A stretch of 64,000 nucleotides of DNA, from positions 62,001 to 126,000 of the forward strand of contig JBBDRN010000013.1 in the NCBI GenBank assembly GCA_040905445.1, read 5' to 3'. Positions 15,996-24,977 of this stretch are shown one piece after another; within the stretch, counting starts at the first letter, position 1; each line of letters opens with the position of its first letter. Source of the stretch: SKPT01 sp040905445 (GTDB lineage: Bacteria; Planctomycetota; Phycisphaerae; Phycisphaerales; Phycisphaeraceae). Made by a program: the position numbers and the translations under genes. Under the pieces are notes generated by a model. That model ran no database searches and had not been told where the DNA came from. It saw only the letters and a list, made by a program, of their open reading frames with translations.

Positions 15996-17915
15996 TTATC
16001 CGAGGCGTTCGAGGCCGAGCTCGTGGGCCTCGTGGTAGCGCTTGCCGAGGTTGTGCCAGTCGAAGTGTTCGCTGAACGACTCGACGCTGTTGCGCAGGGC
16101 GATGCGTTCGCGGCGGGTGAGTTGGCAGTAGCGGAACATGCGGTCGGCGAGTTCCTGGGCCGAGCCGTTGAAGTCGTTGTGGCGTCGCGGCACGATGTAG
16201 ACGCCGCGTTCCTCGTGGTCGGGCGTGAGCTGCTGGAGGTAGGAGCCGAAGCCCGACAGGTCGCTGGTGATGGCGGGCACGCCGAGGGCGATGGATTCGA
16301 GCGGGGTGTAGCCCCAGGGCTCGTAGTAGCTGGGGAAGACGCCGAGGTGCGTGCCGCGCACGAACTGGTCGTAGTCGATGCCGAACAGCGGGTTGGTCGC
16401 GGCGATGAAGTCGGGGTGGTAGATGATCTTGACCGGGTCGTGCTGGAGGTTGAAGAGCTGGCAGGAGCGGAGCTGGTTGAGCACGGCGTCGCGGGCGTCG
16501 TCCTGGAGGTCGTGGGTGACGATGAGCGGGGGCAGGTCGCGCTTCCAGGTGTAGATGGTGCGGCGAAGGCGCAAACGCCAGTAGTCGTCGAGCAGTGTGT
16601 TGAGGTCGGGGATCTGTCCGGCGGTGGCGGCGTGGAAGAGGCGCTCGCCGATCTGCTCCTTGATCGCTTCGCTGGCGTTGCGGAACTCGCGGAGCATGGC
16701 GCGGGACTGGAGCGCGGTGACGTTGATCGTCTTGATGGGCGCGCGGGTGATGATGAAGAAGACGACGGTGACATTGGAGCCCGCCTGCTTGAGCTTCCAG
16801 TTCAGCCGCGCGAGCGCCTCGATGGTGAGGTCCATGCCCTTGTTGCGGTACTCGTAGCGGCCGGAGGTGTAGAAGTAGAGCGTGGTGTCGAGGTCGAAGC
16901 TGTAGCTGGGGAAGAAGTGGCCGACGGTGAACTCGTGGAGCTGCTCCTTGTACTTCACGTGCAGGTTCTGAAACTCGTGCAGGGCGGCGAATCGCTGGAT
17001 GTTGATGCCGTTGGGCAGCAGCATGTCGGGCTTGCGGCCGAGCAGGTAGCGGCACTCCTCGGCGGTGACGTCGGAGACGGTGGTGAAGACGTGGGCGCCG
17101 TGGGCGGCGGCGGACTCGACCTTGTGCTGGGCCTCGACCATGAAGTGGCGGGCTTCGGCCTCGGGGTCGAAGAAGGGCAGGTGGTCGTAGAAGACCGGGT
17201 GGTTGGTCGCGAGGTAGCGCCCGAGCAGGGTCGCATGCGTGGTGAAGACGATCGACCCGGGCCAGCCTTCCTGGCGCAGCATCGGCACGGCGGGACCGGC
17301 CATCCATTCGTGGAAGTGGGCGATGAGCTTGCGCCGCTCACCCTCCTGCTCGCCGAGCAGGGCGAGGAACAGGCGGCAGAGCTCGCCGAACGCGACGACG
17401 TTGTTGAGCAACTCGTCGTCGCCGGGCATGGAGATGTGGTGGTCGGCCCAGAGTCGGTACTTGACCTCGTGCAGGTGCTTGAAGGCGTCGAGGTAGTTGA
17501 GCAGCACGACGTGGGGGCGGCCGCTGACGAGCCAGCGCCCGTAGTGGGCGCCGATGCCCATCTCGCGAAGCTGCTTGACGACCTGGCCGACGGCGCCGGT
17601 GAGTGGCGCGGGCTCGAACTCGACCTGGGCGGTGCCCTGGTTGTAGGGTCCGATGAGGCAGTAGCGGTTGCCCCAGCGGCTGATCATGCTGGGGACCTTG
17701 GAACGCAGGACGGTGTAGATGCCCCCGACCTGGTTGCAGACTTCCCAGGAGATCTCGAGCAGGAGCGGCTCGGCGCGTCGCCCCCCGCCGCCGGCCCCGC
17801 CGCGCCCCGACTCGCCGACCTCGCCCGCGGTCATCGGGACGGTCGGGCTGTCGGACGCCGGGGCGGAGGGCCCGGGCGGCGCGGCGCTGGCCTGTTGCGA
17901 ATCATCCACGCTCAT
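15996..17915 (-). CDS. Glycogen synthase, GT3 (animal/fungal-type) family
   Basis: 639 residues. Residues from about 50 match the eukaryotic glycogen synthase family: LLLEISWEVCNQVGGIYTVLRSK (donor loop), WLVSGRPHVVLLN, LIAHFHEWMAGPA, FTTHATLLGRYLA, LPNGINIQRF, and the donor-site YYEPWGYTPLESIALGVPAITSDLSGFG with the E-x7-E pair. It extends glycogen from a nucleotide glucose donor in the cytosol. GT3 enzymes are the norm in animals and fungi and occur in some bacteria, including planctomycetes. The first 45 residues are a low-complexity Ser/Pro/Gly extension absent from the core. ATG 17915 has GAGGGA ten bases upstream. Allosteric arginine clusters of the eukaryotic enzymes are not obvious. 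The sugar donor (UDP- or ADP-glucose) is not certain. Confidence 0.93.
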   Translation of the reverse strand: MSVDDSQQASAAPPGPSAPASDSPTVPMTAGEVGESGRGGAGGGGRRAEPLLLEISWEVCNQVGGIYTVLRSKVPSMISRWGNRYCLIGPYNQGTAQVEFEPAPLTGAVGQVVKQLREMGIGAHYGRWLVSGRPHVVLLNYLDAFKHLHEVKYRLWADHHISMPGDDELLNNVVAFGELCRLFLALLGEQEGERRKLIAHFHEWMAGPAVPMLRQEGWPGSIVFTTHATLLGRYLATNHPVFYDHLPFFDPEAEARHFMVEAQHKVESAAAHGAHVFTTVSDVTAEECRYLLGRKPDMLLPNGINIQRFAALHEFQNLHVKYKEQLHEFTVGHFFPSYSFDLDTTLYFYTSGRYEYRNKGMDLTIEALARLNWKLKQAGSNVTVVFFIITRAPIKTINVTALQSRAMLREFRNASEAIKEQIGERLFHAATAGQIPDLNTLLDDYWRLRLRRTIYTWKRDLPPLIVTHDLQDDARDAVLNQLRSCQLFNLQHDPVKIIYHPDFIAATNPLFGIDYDQFVRGTHLGVFPSYYEPWGYTPLESIALGVPAITSDLSGFGSYLQQLTPDHEERGVYIVPRRHNDFNGSAQELADRMFRYCQLTRRERIALRNSVESFSEHFDWHNLGKRYHEAHELGLERLG

Positions 17916-17997
17916 CGACAGGTTTCCCTCGTAGGCGAATCGCCGCGATTGTACGTCCCCCCGCCCCTATGTGCAGCGCCCGGGCACGCCGCCGGTG

Positions 17998-18087
17998 TAG
18001 GGTCCGCTGTGCGGACCATCTGAGGCGCGCGAACAGCGCCAGGTCGTGGCGCCGGCCGCGCCGGAGAGGTCCGCACAGCGGACCCTA
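17998..18087. repeat. GTCCGC-family 90-bp inverted-repeat unit
   Basis: Left arm TAGGGTCCGCTGTGCGGACC (17998-18017) and right arm, its exact reverse complement, at 18068-18087, separated by about 50 bp. On the minus strand the right arm begins with the TAG stop codon of the large glycosidase gene. Confidence 0.9.
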
Positions 18088-20790
18088 CCGGGTGACGTGG
18101 TAGTAGTACGTGGCGTAGCGGCCGTCGATGCGGAACGCCCCGTCCTCCAGCGGCACCTGCTCGCCCGTCGGCACGCCGTAGATGTCCAGCACGCGCACCG
18201 CGTTGACCGGCTGGCCGCGGAACCGGATCGTCGCCTCGACGGGCTCCATCAGGAGCGGCGGCCCGCCGATGCGCTCCAGGGTCAGGGCGGCGTCGCCGTC
18301 GGGGGCGAACACCGTGCCGGTCTGCCGGTCGCGGGCCATGGCGGTGATGAGCACGCTCTGCGAGGTGGCGATCGGCTGGCCGTCGAGGGCGGTGAAGATG
18401 AGCGACACGAAGGGGGTGTCGACGTCGACGGTGACGGCGGGGAGCCGGGGCGCGTCAGCCATTTGGCCGGCGAAGCCGATGACGGCCTGGGTGCGCGGCG
18501 AGGCGACCGTGACGACGCGTTGGGCCATGTTCCAGTGCAGCTCACCGGTCATCGACTCGACAATCCCGGCCTCCGCGTCCCAGTACTGCTGCCAGTCGGC
18601 GCTCTCGCTCTCACCGCCATCGAAACTGACGGTCACGCGGCCGATGGCGAGGACCTCGGCGGGCGTCTGCTCGTCGCCGACGAGCTCTTTCTGATCCCAG
18701 CCGCCGCCGGTGAAGTTCTGGGCGAGTGGGTCGACGCCGGCGAAGAGGGTGTCGCGTTCGAGGCGTCTGGCGGCGGCGAGGGGCGCCTGGGCGATGTGCC
18801 CCTCGCGCACCGCCAGCGCCAGGGCGGGGAACTGGCCCATGTAGTGGGGCGTGTCGGTGCGATACCAGTTCAGGCCCGGCCAGCCGTCGCCCAGGCGTGT
18901 CGCCGAGGCGTCGCTGTTGAAGTGGTAGGAGAAGTCCCACCCCTGCAGGCCGAGGCCGTAGAACGCCACGAGGGGTGCGGCCTCGGCTTTGTAGGGATTG
19001 GGGACGGTCTGGCCCCACTCGGTCATGCCGAAGGGCAGGTGCTCGACCTGGTACATGCCGGTGGCGAGCAGCCCGGACCCGGCGCGGTCGAGGTGGGTGA
19101 AGGTGCTGACGCGGCCGGTCTCGATGCGATGCCTGCCCTCGTGGCCGGCGATGTAGTTGTGTCGGCTGATCGCGTCGCCGACCGCGTCGGCGTAGAGGTT
19201 GGCGGGGTCGGCGGCCGGGCCGCCGGCGCGCCACGCGGTGGTGATGACGAGCCCGTCGTAGCCAAGATCGCGCAGCTCGGCGACGCGGCGCTCGTAGTAG
19301 CCGCGCTGCATGGCGGTGAGAAAGCGGATGAAATCGCCCATGCGTGCCTGCTGCGCGCTGTCGACGCCCTCGTCGACGCGCGGGCCGTCGCTGGTCATCT
19401 GCCACGCGGCGTAGATGGCGAACTCATCGTCGTCGAAGGTGTCGCGCGTGCCCCACGCCTCGCGCAGCGCGGCCGTCGAGCCGTCGTAGCGGTCGTGGGC
19501 CCAGTCGCGGAAGCGGCGGCGCAGCAGGCGGGCGTGCTCGGGGTAGTCGCCGACGTCGCCCTGGGCGAGCTGGTTGAGCGGGCTGTGAAAGAAGATGCTG
19601 TCCTCGTTATGGACCTCGATCACGGCCAGCGCCGGGTCGTCGCGGTAGGCCTGGCCGGTGTAAGGGTTGACGTGCTCGAGCAGGGCCTCGACGTAGGCGA
19701 GCTGCAGGTCCTGGAGCTGGCGGGACATGTTGACGAGGCCGTACGTCCGCCCGTTGTCGAGCTCGGCGAACAGCCCGGGTGGGTAGCCGTCGTCCTCGGC
19801 GATGATGAGCGGATAGAAGACGGACCAGTGGTGATAGATGCCATGGTCCTTGAGGGTCGCGAACCAGCGGTCGAACTGGTCGAGGCGCTGCGGGTTGAGC
19901 TGGCCGCCTTCCAGGGGGCCGAGGAAGCCGAAGAGCGTGTGCTGGCGGACGATGTTGACGCCATGCTTTCGCAGGTAGCGTGCGCGCTGCGCGAGGTCGT
20001 CGGCGCTCATGTTGGCGGCCACGTTGCCGCCGACGCCCCAGAATCGCGTGGGCTCGTCGTCCTGGTCGAAGCGCAGGGCGTCGCCATCGCGCATCAGCCG
20101 GCCGCGTTCGCCGGCGCGGGCGTGGTTGAGGTGCGCGAGGTCGATCACGGAGGCGTCGGAGAAGGCGTCGTCGGCGGGCAGCACGGGGAACCAGACGTCG
20201 GGGCCGGCCTCGTGGCGGGCGCCGGGGGTGCGGGTGCCGGTGGGCACGAAGCCGTCGCCCGCGAGGACGATCGCGTCGATGCCGCCATGGTTGGACAGCT
20301 CGCTGGCGATGCGGACCGCCAGCTCGTGGCGGCCGTCGCCGAGCGTGAGCTCGCCGACGCGGATCCAGCCGAGGAAGCGATGGTCGGGGCGCGACGAGAT
20401 CATGATTTCGTCGCGGCGGTCGGAGACGTCGAGTTCGCGCCACGGCTCATCGCCGAGGCGGTAGGCCATCGAGACGCGGAAGTAGTTGGCCCGCATCCAC
20501 AGGATGTACCGGCCGGCGCCGGGCGAGTCGAAGCGGTAGAGGGCCTCGCCGGCGCGGTTGCCGTAGTGTGAGAGCCACTGCTCGCCGGACATGATCGACT
20601 TGTCGACGTCGTCGTACCAGTCGTGGTGGAGCAAGTCATGGTCGGCGGCGTGTTCGCCCTCGATCCACACCCAGCCCTCGCCCGCCGTCTCCGCCCCGCC
20701 CGCCGCGCCCGCCGTCCCCGCCGCGCCCGACGCCATTGCCGCGGCGACAACCACCCCGATCACAACGCGCAACGATTCGCGACGACGCAT
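18085..20790 (-). CDS. Large secreted glycoside hydrolase-like protein, TIM-barrel (clan GH-A type)
   Basis: 901 residues with an N-terminal signal region (LRVVIGVVVAAAMASGAAG). Residues about 40-190 look like a carbohydrate-binding beta-sandwich (WVWIEGEHAADHD, GAGRYILWMRANYF). A catalytic barrel follows: RFWGVGGNVAANMSADDL, LRKHGVNIVRQHTLFGF, a likely acid/base Glu in AVIEVHNEDSIFFH and a likely nucleophile Glu in PFGMTEWGQTVPNP, the Asn-Glu and Glu pair of clan GH-A. A beta-rich C-terminal region ends the protein. Start ATG 20790 is supported by AAAGGAG eight bases upstream. It probably degrades an external polysaccharide (mannan or glucan types are common), but the family and substrate are not resolved. 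The TAG stop lies inside a GTCCGC repeat. Confidence 0.78.
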   Translation of the reverse strand: MRRRESLRVVIGVVVAAAMASGAAGTAGAAGGAETAGEGWVWIEGEHAADHDLLHHDWYDDVDKSIMSGEQWLSHYGNRAGEALYRFDSPGAGRYILWMRANYFRVSMAYRLGDEPWRELDVSDRRDEIMISSRPDHRFLGWIRVGELTLGDGRHELAVRIASELSNHGGIDAIVLAGDGFVPTGTRTPGARHEAGPDVWFPVLPADDAFSDASVIDLAHLNHARAGERGRLMRDGDALRFDQDDEPTRFWGVGGNVAANMSADDLAQRARYLRKHGVNIVRQHTLFGFLGPLEGGQLNPQRLDQFDRWFATLKDHGIYHHWSVFYPLIIAEDDGYPPGLFAELDNGRTYGLVNMSRQLQDLQLAYVEALLEHVNPYTGQAYRDDPALAVIEVHNEDSIFFHSPLNQLAQGDVGDYPEHARLLRRRFRDWAHDRYDGSTAALREAWGTRDTFDDDEFAIYAAWQMTSDGPRVDEGVDSAQQARMGDFIRFLTAMQRGYYERRVAELRDLGYDGLVITTAWRAGGPAADPANLYADAVGDAISRHNYIAGHEGRHRIETGRVSTFTHLDRAGSGLLATGMYQVEHLPFGMTEWGQTVPNPYKAEAAPLVAFYGLGLQGWDFSYHFNSDASATRLGDGWPGLNWYRTDTPHYMGQFPALALAVREGHIAQAPLAAARRLERDTLFAGVDPLAQNFTGGGWDQKELVGDEQTPAEVLAIGRVTVSFDGGESESADWQQYWDAEAGIVESMTGELHWNMAQRVVTVASPRTQAVIGFAGQMADAPRLPAVTVDVDTPFVSLIFTALDGQPIATSQSVLITAMARDRQTGTVFAPDGDAALTLERIGGPPLLMEPVEATIRFRGQPVNAVRVLDIYGVPTGEQVPLEDGAFRIDGRYATYYYHVTR

Positions 20791-20940
20791 GGCAGCTCCT
20801 TTCGGTCGACAGTGCGATCGCATCGTAGCGTTTACCCGCCGCGCCCACGCGGCGGGTAAACGTCGAATATTGTTGACCTGCGCCTTGACGTCCAGCCCGC
20901 GGCGTCCGACATTGATGCCCGCCGCCGGAGGGATCAGCCC

Positions 20941-21312
20941 ATGAATGCCAGAGTCGCCCTCGCCGCCGCCGTCATCGTCCTGCTCGTCGTGAGCGTGGCC
21001 CTGCTTGTCCACGTTGCCGGCGGTCCCGGCCCCGAGGCCCGCCACGACTGGATCGTCCGCGAGCTGATCGACAAGGGCCACGCCCGCGAGGCGGTCGACC
21101 AACTCGAGGCCTTGCGCCGCGACGCCGATCCGGCCCTCGCTGAGCGCATCGACCGCAGCCTCGTGCGGGCGTACATCGGCGTGGGCGACGACCCGTCCCT
21201 GTCGGTGGAGGCGGCCACCCGCTGGCATCGCCGGGCGTATGAGCTCGACTCCGACGCGCTGGCGCCGATTCCGCGCCGGCTTGTCGAGCAGCAGATCGAA
21301 GCGGAGCGGTGA
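20941..21312 (+). CDS. Membrane-anchored small protein of unknown function
   Basis: 123 residues. An N-terminal hydrophobic segment (ALAAAVIVLLVVSVALLVHVAG, residues 5-27) looks like an uncleaved membrane anchor. The rest is a charged, helical domain (RHDWIVRELIDKGHAREAVDQLEALR, then RSLVRAYIGVGD) reminiscent of a single TPR-like helix pair. It is divergently transcribed from the glycosidase gene across 150 bp. Function unknown. Confidence 0.6.
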   Translation: MNARVALAAAVIVLLVVSVALLVHVAGGPGPEARHDWIVRELIDKGHAREAVDQLEALRRDADPALAERIDRSLVRAYIGVGDDPSLSVEAATRWHRRAYELDSDALAPIPRRLVEQQIEAER

Positions 21313-21381
21313 AGGTTCCTGATGAGCGCATCCGGCTGAAGCCTACGGAGCGCTCTCCGCGGACTTCGAGAGCTTCTTTCT

Positions 21382-21618
21382 GCAGGGCAAACGCATATGG
21401 CTCGATCAAAAGCGGCCCACCCCACACTTCGTTCTCACCGCGAAGGCGCGAAGGCGGCGAAGTCACGAAGGTAAAGCAAATTCGGTGCAAGAGTTGTGAC
21501 GCCGATCCCCGCTTGCTTTTCTCGCTTCGCGCTCTTCGCCTGCTTCGCCTCTTCGCGGTCAATCAGAGGGCATGCCATCACCACCAGCCACGGCCTCGCC
21601 CATATGCGTTTGCCCTGC
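21382..21618. repeat. Nested inverted repeat, 237 bp, in an otherwise empty spacer
   Basis: A 19-bp perfect inverted repeat (GCAGGGCAAACGCATATGG at 21382-21400; its complement at 21600-21618) encloses a second inverted pair: CGCGAAGGCGCGAAGGCGG (about 21440-21458) facing CGCTTCGCGCTCTTCGCC-type sequence (about 21524-21560). Short minus-strand frames inside translate to EEAKQAKSAKREK-like strings, which only reflect the repeat. The 385-bp gap 21313-21697 holds no convincing gene. Confidence 0.85.
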
Positions 21619-21697
21619 TTCTTTCTGCACGTCACGTGCGACAACAGCCACACCATCATCCGGCTGCCCGCCTACCATCGGCGCGGAGGCATCTTCC

Positions 21698-22849
21698 ATG
21701 ATCAACCCCGACCAGGCCGAGCCCATCACCGTCCTCGACGGCCTTGACCTCGCGACGCTGCTCGAGCCCGCTGACTGGCCCTGCATCTGCATCTACATGC
21801 CGACGCACCGCCTGCCGACCGAGGCCGAGCACAACCGTATCTGGTACAAGAACCAGCTCCAGCACATCGAGCAGACGCTGGACGAGGAGCCCCGGCCCAC
21901 GCCGCCCGACCGCCAGGCGCTGCTCGAACCGCTGAGGCAGCTTGTCGATGACCGCGATTTCTGGGACGCGCAGCGCGAAGGGTTGGTGGTTTTCCGCTCG
22001 CGCGAGCTTTTCTGGATGCGCCGCCTGCCGCGTCCCGTGCCGGCCGTGACGGTCGTTGCGTCGTCGTGGCACGTCAAGCCGCTGATCCGCCAGCTCCAGG
22101 AGACCAGCCGCTACCAGGTGCTTTGCGTGAGCATGGAGCGTGTGGCCCTGTACCGGGGCGACCGCCACGCGCTCAAGGAGGTGGCCCTGCACCCGTCGGT
22201 GCCGGCGAACATGGCGGCCGCGATCGGCGAGCCGTCGCACGTGACCAAGACGCGGCGGACGCGCTATGACCAGGGGGAGACCGATCCGCGCGACGAGCAG
22301 CTCAAGCGCTACTTCCGCCGGCTCGACGAGGCGGTCACGCGCCACCATTGTCGCGACAACCTGCCGACCATTCTGGCGGCCCAGCGCCAGTACCACGGCT
22401 TCTTTCACGAGGCGAGCCACAACCCGGACCTGCTGGACACGGGCGTGCAGCACGACCCGTTCGCGCACGAGATCGACGCGCCGCGGCTGCGTGAGCTCGC
22501 CTGGGCGGTCATCGAGCCGTATCACCAGCGGCATGTCGCGGAGCTGCGCGACCGGTTCGAGCAGGCCCGCGCCCATGAGCAGGGGTTGGCGGACCTCGAG
22601 CCGATTGCCCGCGTCGCGGTGCGCGGCCGGGTCGACACGCTGATGGTTCGCGAGGACCACCGGCTCGGCGGGACGCTGGATCACGAGTCGGGGGAGATCG
22701 AGCTGCAGCCGCTGGACGATCCGGAGATCGACGACGTGATCGACGACCTGGCCGAGACGGTGCTGCGTCGCAAGGGCAAGGTGCGGATCCTGCCGCGCGA
22801 TGCAATGCCGGAGGGGGCGCCGGAACTCGCGGCGATTCTGCGGTATTGA
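21698..22849 (+). CDS. baeRF-family protein (bacterial archaeo-eukaryotic release-factor-like domain)
   Basis: 383 residues. The N-terminal LEPADWPCICIYMPTHRLPTEAEHNRIWYKNQL and central VVFRSRELFWMRRLPRPVPAVTVVASSWHVKPLIRQ fit the bacterial baeRF family 3 pattern. The C-terminus (GEIELQPLDDPEIDDVIDDLAETVLRRKGKVRILPRD) is the eL30-like part found in eRF1 relatives. These proteins are thought to act on ribosomes or nascent chains, but the role in bacteria is not established. Start ATG 21698 is preceded by GGAGG; the longer upstream frame overlaps the repeat. Single-gene transcription is likely. Confidence 0.82.
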   Translation: MINPDQAEPITVLDGLDLATLLEPADWPCICIYMPTHRLPTEAEHNRIWYKNQLQHIEQTLDEEPRPTPPDRQALLEPLRQLVDDRDFWDAQREGLVVFRSRELFWMRRLPRPVPAVTVVASSWHVKPLIRQLQETSRYQVLCVSMERVALYRGDRHALKEVALHPSVPANMAAAIGEPSHVTKTRRTRYDQGETDPRDEQLKRYFRRLDEAVTRHHCRDNLPTILAAQRQYHGFFHEASHNPDLLDTGVQHDPFAHEIDAPRLRELAWAVIEPYHQRHVAELRDRFEQARAHEQGLADLEPIARVAVRGRVDTLMVREDHRLGGTLDHESGEIELQPLDDPEIDDVIDDLAETVLRRKGKVRILPRDAMPEGAPELAAILRY

Positions 22850-22999
22850 GGGTAAGAGGAGGGCGAACGGGGTCGCGTGCTGCACGAAATCCACCGGGAG
22901 CGCGGCTTGACACTTCCGGCTCGCCGACCTTTGATCAACAGCGCTGCGTCAGGGGGGCGTGGCCGGGAAGGTTGGTCATGAGCCGGTGGTGAACCCAGG

Positions 23000-23854
23000 G
23001 TGAAAACACGCGCAAGAGCCACTCGTCCACTGCTGTATGCGACGCGCACGTTTCTTCGCGGGCTGCTGGCTCTCTTGCCGGTCGTGATCACGCTTTACCT
23101 GCTGGCGCTGCTGGTGTGGTGGCTGGAGGCGACGATGGGGGGCATCCTCACGCTCGTGCTGCCGGACCCGGAGCAGGTGGCGCAGATCGCCGATGAGCGT
23201 GAGGCGATGATCGCCGAGATCGAAGCGGGCGACGCTGAGCCGGGCGCTGCCGACGAGTTGCCGACGGTTCCGGCGGTGCGCTACGTGCCGGGCATGGGGC
23301 TGGCGGCGGCGGCGCTGCTGATCTTTCTGTTCGGCCTGCTGCTGAGGATGTACCCGGTGACGCGGCTCTACGTCCAGGCGGAAGCCGTGCTGGCGCGCAT
23401 TCCGATCGTCAAGAGCATCTACGGCGCGACGAAGGACTTTCTCGCCTACTTTTCGAGCTCGAACCAGCGGCGCATGAACCAGGTCGTGCTGGTCCGGCTG
23501 CCGGGGAGCGGGACGAGGATGCTCGGCTTCGTGACGCGCGACGCGTTTGACGACCTGCCGGAGGCGTTCGGCGGGCGCGACACGATCGCCGTCTACCTCC
23601 CGATGAGCTACCAGATCGGCGGGTACACGCTGATCCTGCCGCGCGACCAGGTTGAGCCGGTGGACATGGCGATCGAGGACGGGCTGCGTTTCGCGCTGAC
23701 GGCGGGCGTGACGAACAATCACGCGGCCGACGCGCCGCTGCCCGGCGACACCCCATCGACCCCGCCACCCTCGCCAGCCCCGCCACCCTCGCCAGCCCCG
23801 CCACCCTCGCCAGCCCCGCCACCCCCGCCACGGGCGGCGAACAGGCGGCCGTGA
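23000..23854 (+). CDS. DUF502 family membrane protein
   Basis: 284 residues from a GTG start. Two membrane helices, about 15-46 (FLRGLLALLPVVITLYLLALLVWWL) and 96-116 (MGLAAAALLIFLFGLLLRM), followed by the conserved DUF502 segment RIPIVKSIYGATKDFLAYFSS, VVLVRLPGSGTRMLGFVT and IAVYLPMSYQIGGYTLILPRDQVEPVDM. The family is widespread and uncharacterised. The last 40 residues are a proline/serine tail (PSPAPPPSPAPP) encoded by a GCCACCCTCGCCAGCCCC microsatellite, absent from typical members. The loop between the two helices, about 50 residues, is acidic. Confidence 0.9.
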   Translation: MKTRARATRPLLYATRTFLRGLLALLPVVITLYLLALLVWWLEATMGGILTLVLPDPEQVAQIADEREAMIAEIEAGDAEPGAADELPTVPAVRYVPGMGLAAAALLIFLFGLLLRMYPVTRLYVQAEAVLARIPIVKSIYGATKDFLAYFSSSNQRRMNQVVLVRLPGSGTRMLGFVTRDAFDDLPEAFGGRDTIAVYLPMSYQIGGYTLILPRDQVEPVDMAIEDGLRFALTAGVTNNHAADAPLPGDTPSTPPPSPAPPPSPAPPPSPAPPPPPRAANRRP

Positions 23855-23924
23855 CGGCGCGTTGGATCAGCGCTGTTCGAGAATGTCGAGGCAAGCCACC
23901 TGTGGCACCCGTTGTGGGCGGGGG

Positions 23925-24977
23925 CTACGACGGACCGGCGGCGACCAGTCGAGCGCTCGCGGGCGCCGGCTCGGCGCGGGCCCAGGGGGCGGCGTCGCCG
24001 GCCCTGGTTCCGCCCGGCCAGTACGTCGCGGCGAACAGTCCCCACAGGGCGAGCGGCGCGAGGAAGTGCGGGGCGCGCATGAGCAGTTCCGGGTACTCAT
24101 CGAGGCCCGATCGGTAGCCGAGGGCCGTGAGACGCGACAGCGCGGTGACGAAGCCCCAGAACGCGAGCCAGAGCAACAGGGCGGGGACGATGAGGCGTCG
24201 GGTCGTCGAGTCGGCGGGGGGCGGCGGCCAAGCGGCGCGGGGCACGAGCAGCGGACGGGGACACGCCAGCAGCGCGAGCGCGACCGCGAGGTCGACGACG
24301 CCGATGACGCGGAGCATGAGCACGGCCGCGCCTTCGCTGACGCGCAGGCCGAGCATCTGGTTGAAGGTGCCGATGATCAGGTCGATGAAGCCGGGGTTGG
24401 CGTAGAGCGCCTGCAGGCCGTGGACGGTGAAGACGACGGCCACGAGCGTGCGGAGGAGGTCGCGGGCGAGGGGCAGGCGCAGGCGGTTGAGCGTCTGGAC
24501 GCGGGGCAGCGCCACGAGCAGCATCAGCGCCAGCGGCGCGCCCCAGCGCAGGGCGTCGGCGTAGAGCGTCCAGGCGTTGAAGCGGTAGCCGCCGAACCAC
24601 GTGCCCGAGAGCGCTTCGGCCAAGGCGTAGGCGGACATCAGCAGCAGCACGGGCCAGCAGGGACGGACGAGGACCGAAAGCCCGGCGAGCAGGTAGAGCG
24701 AGACGGTGACGCGTTCGACCCAGACGGCGGCGAGATAGGGGTCGTCCAGGCGGAAGCCGAAGTAGACCTCGCCGACGCGCGGGTCGAAGAGCTCGAGGAA
24801 CAGCACGTTGCCGAACTGCGTCTGTCGCGTCATGAAGACGTAGAGGAACAGGGCGAGCGCGTGTGCGAACACCGCCAGCCGCAGCAGCCAGACGGCGATG
24901 GTCGCGCCGGCGTGCGGCTTGGCCTCCGGTTCAAGCCGTGGCCCCGGCGGATGCGGGCGGGGGTCAGTCCACGACAT
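23925..24977 (-). CDS. Polytopic membrane protein of unknown function
   Basis: About 350 residues from the ATG at 24977; another ATG at 25004 would add nine residues. Roughly eight to nine hydrophobic helices are visible, for instance AVWLLRLAVFAHALALFLYVF, LLAGLSVLVRPCWPVLLLM, LLRTLVAVVFTVHGLQALY and LLLWLAFWGFVTAL. The layout recalls DoxX-like or HTTM-type membrane proteins, but no diagnostic motif is certain. Its start overlaps the 3' end of the metallophosphoesterase gene by 14 bp, so it is probably the last gene of a three-gene operon (27608 to 23925) and translationally coupled. Confidence 0.75.
   Translation of the reverse strand: MSWTDPRPHPPGPRLEPEAKPHAGATIAVWLLRLAVFAHALALFLYVFMTRQTQFGNVLFLELFDPRVGEVYFGFRLDDPYLAAVWVERVTVSLYLLAGLSVLVRPCWPVLLLMSAYALAEALSGTWFGGYRFNAWTLYADALRWGAPLALMLLVALPRVQTLNRLRLPLARDLLRTLVAVVFTVHGLQALYANPGFIDLIIGTFNQMLGLRVSEGAAVLMLRVIGVVDLAVALALLACPRPLLVPRAAWPPPPADSTTRRLIVPALLLWLAFWGFVTALSRLTALGYRSGLDEYPELLMRAPHFLAPLALWGLFAATYWPGGTRAGDAAPWARAEPAPASARLVAAGPS

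Noticed and set aside
18046..20571. Long plus-strand frame opposite the glycosidase gene
   Set aside because: Val/Ala/Gly/Glu-rich antisense translation with no motif; the minus-strand gene has a signal peptide, ribosome binding site and catalytic residues.
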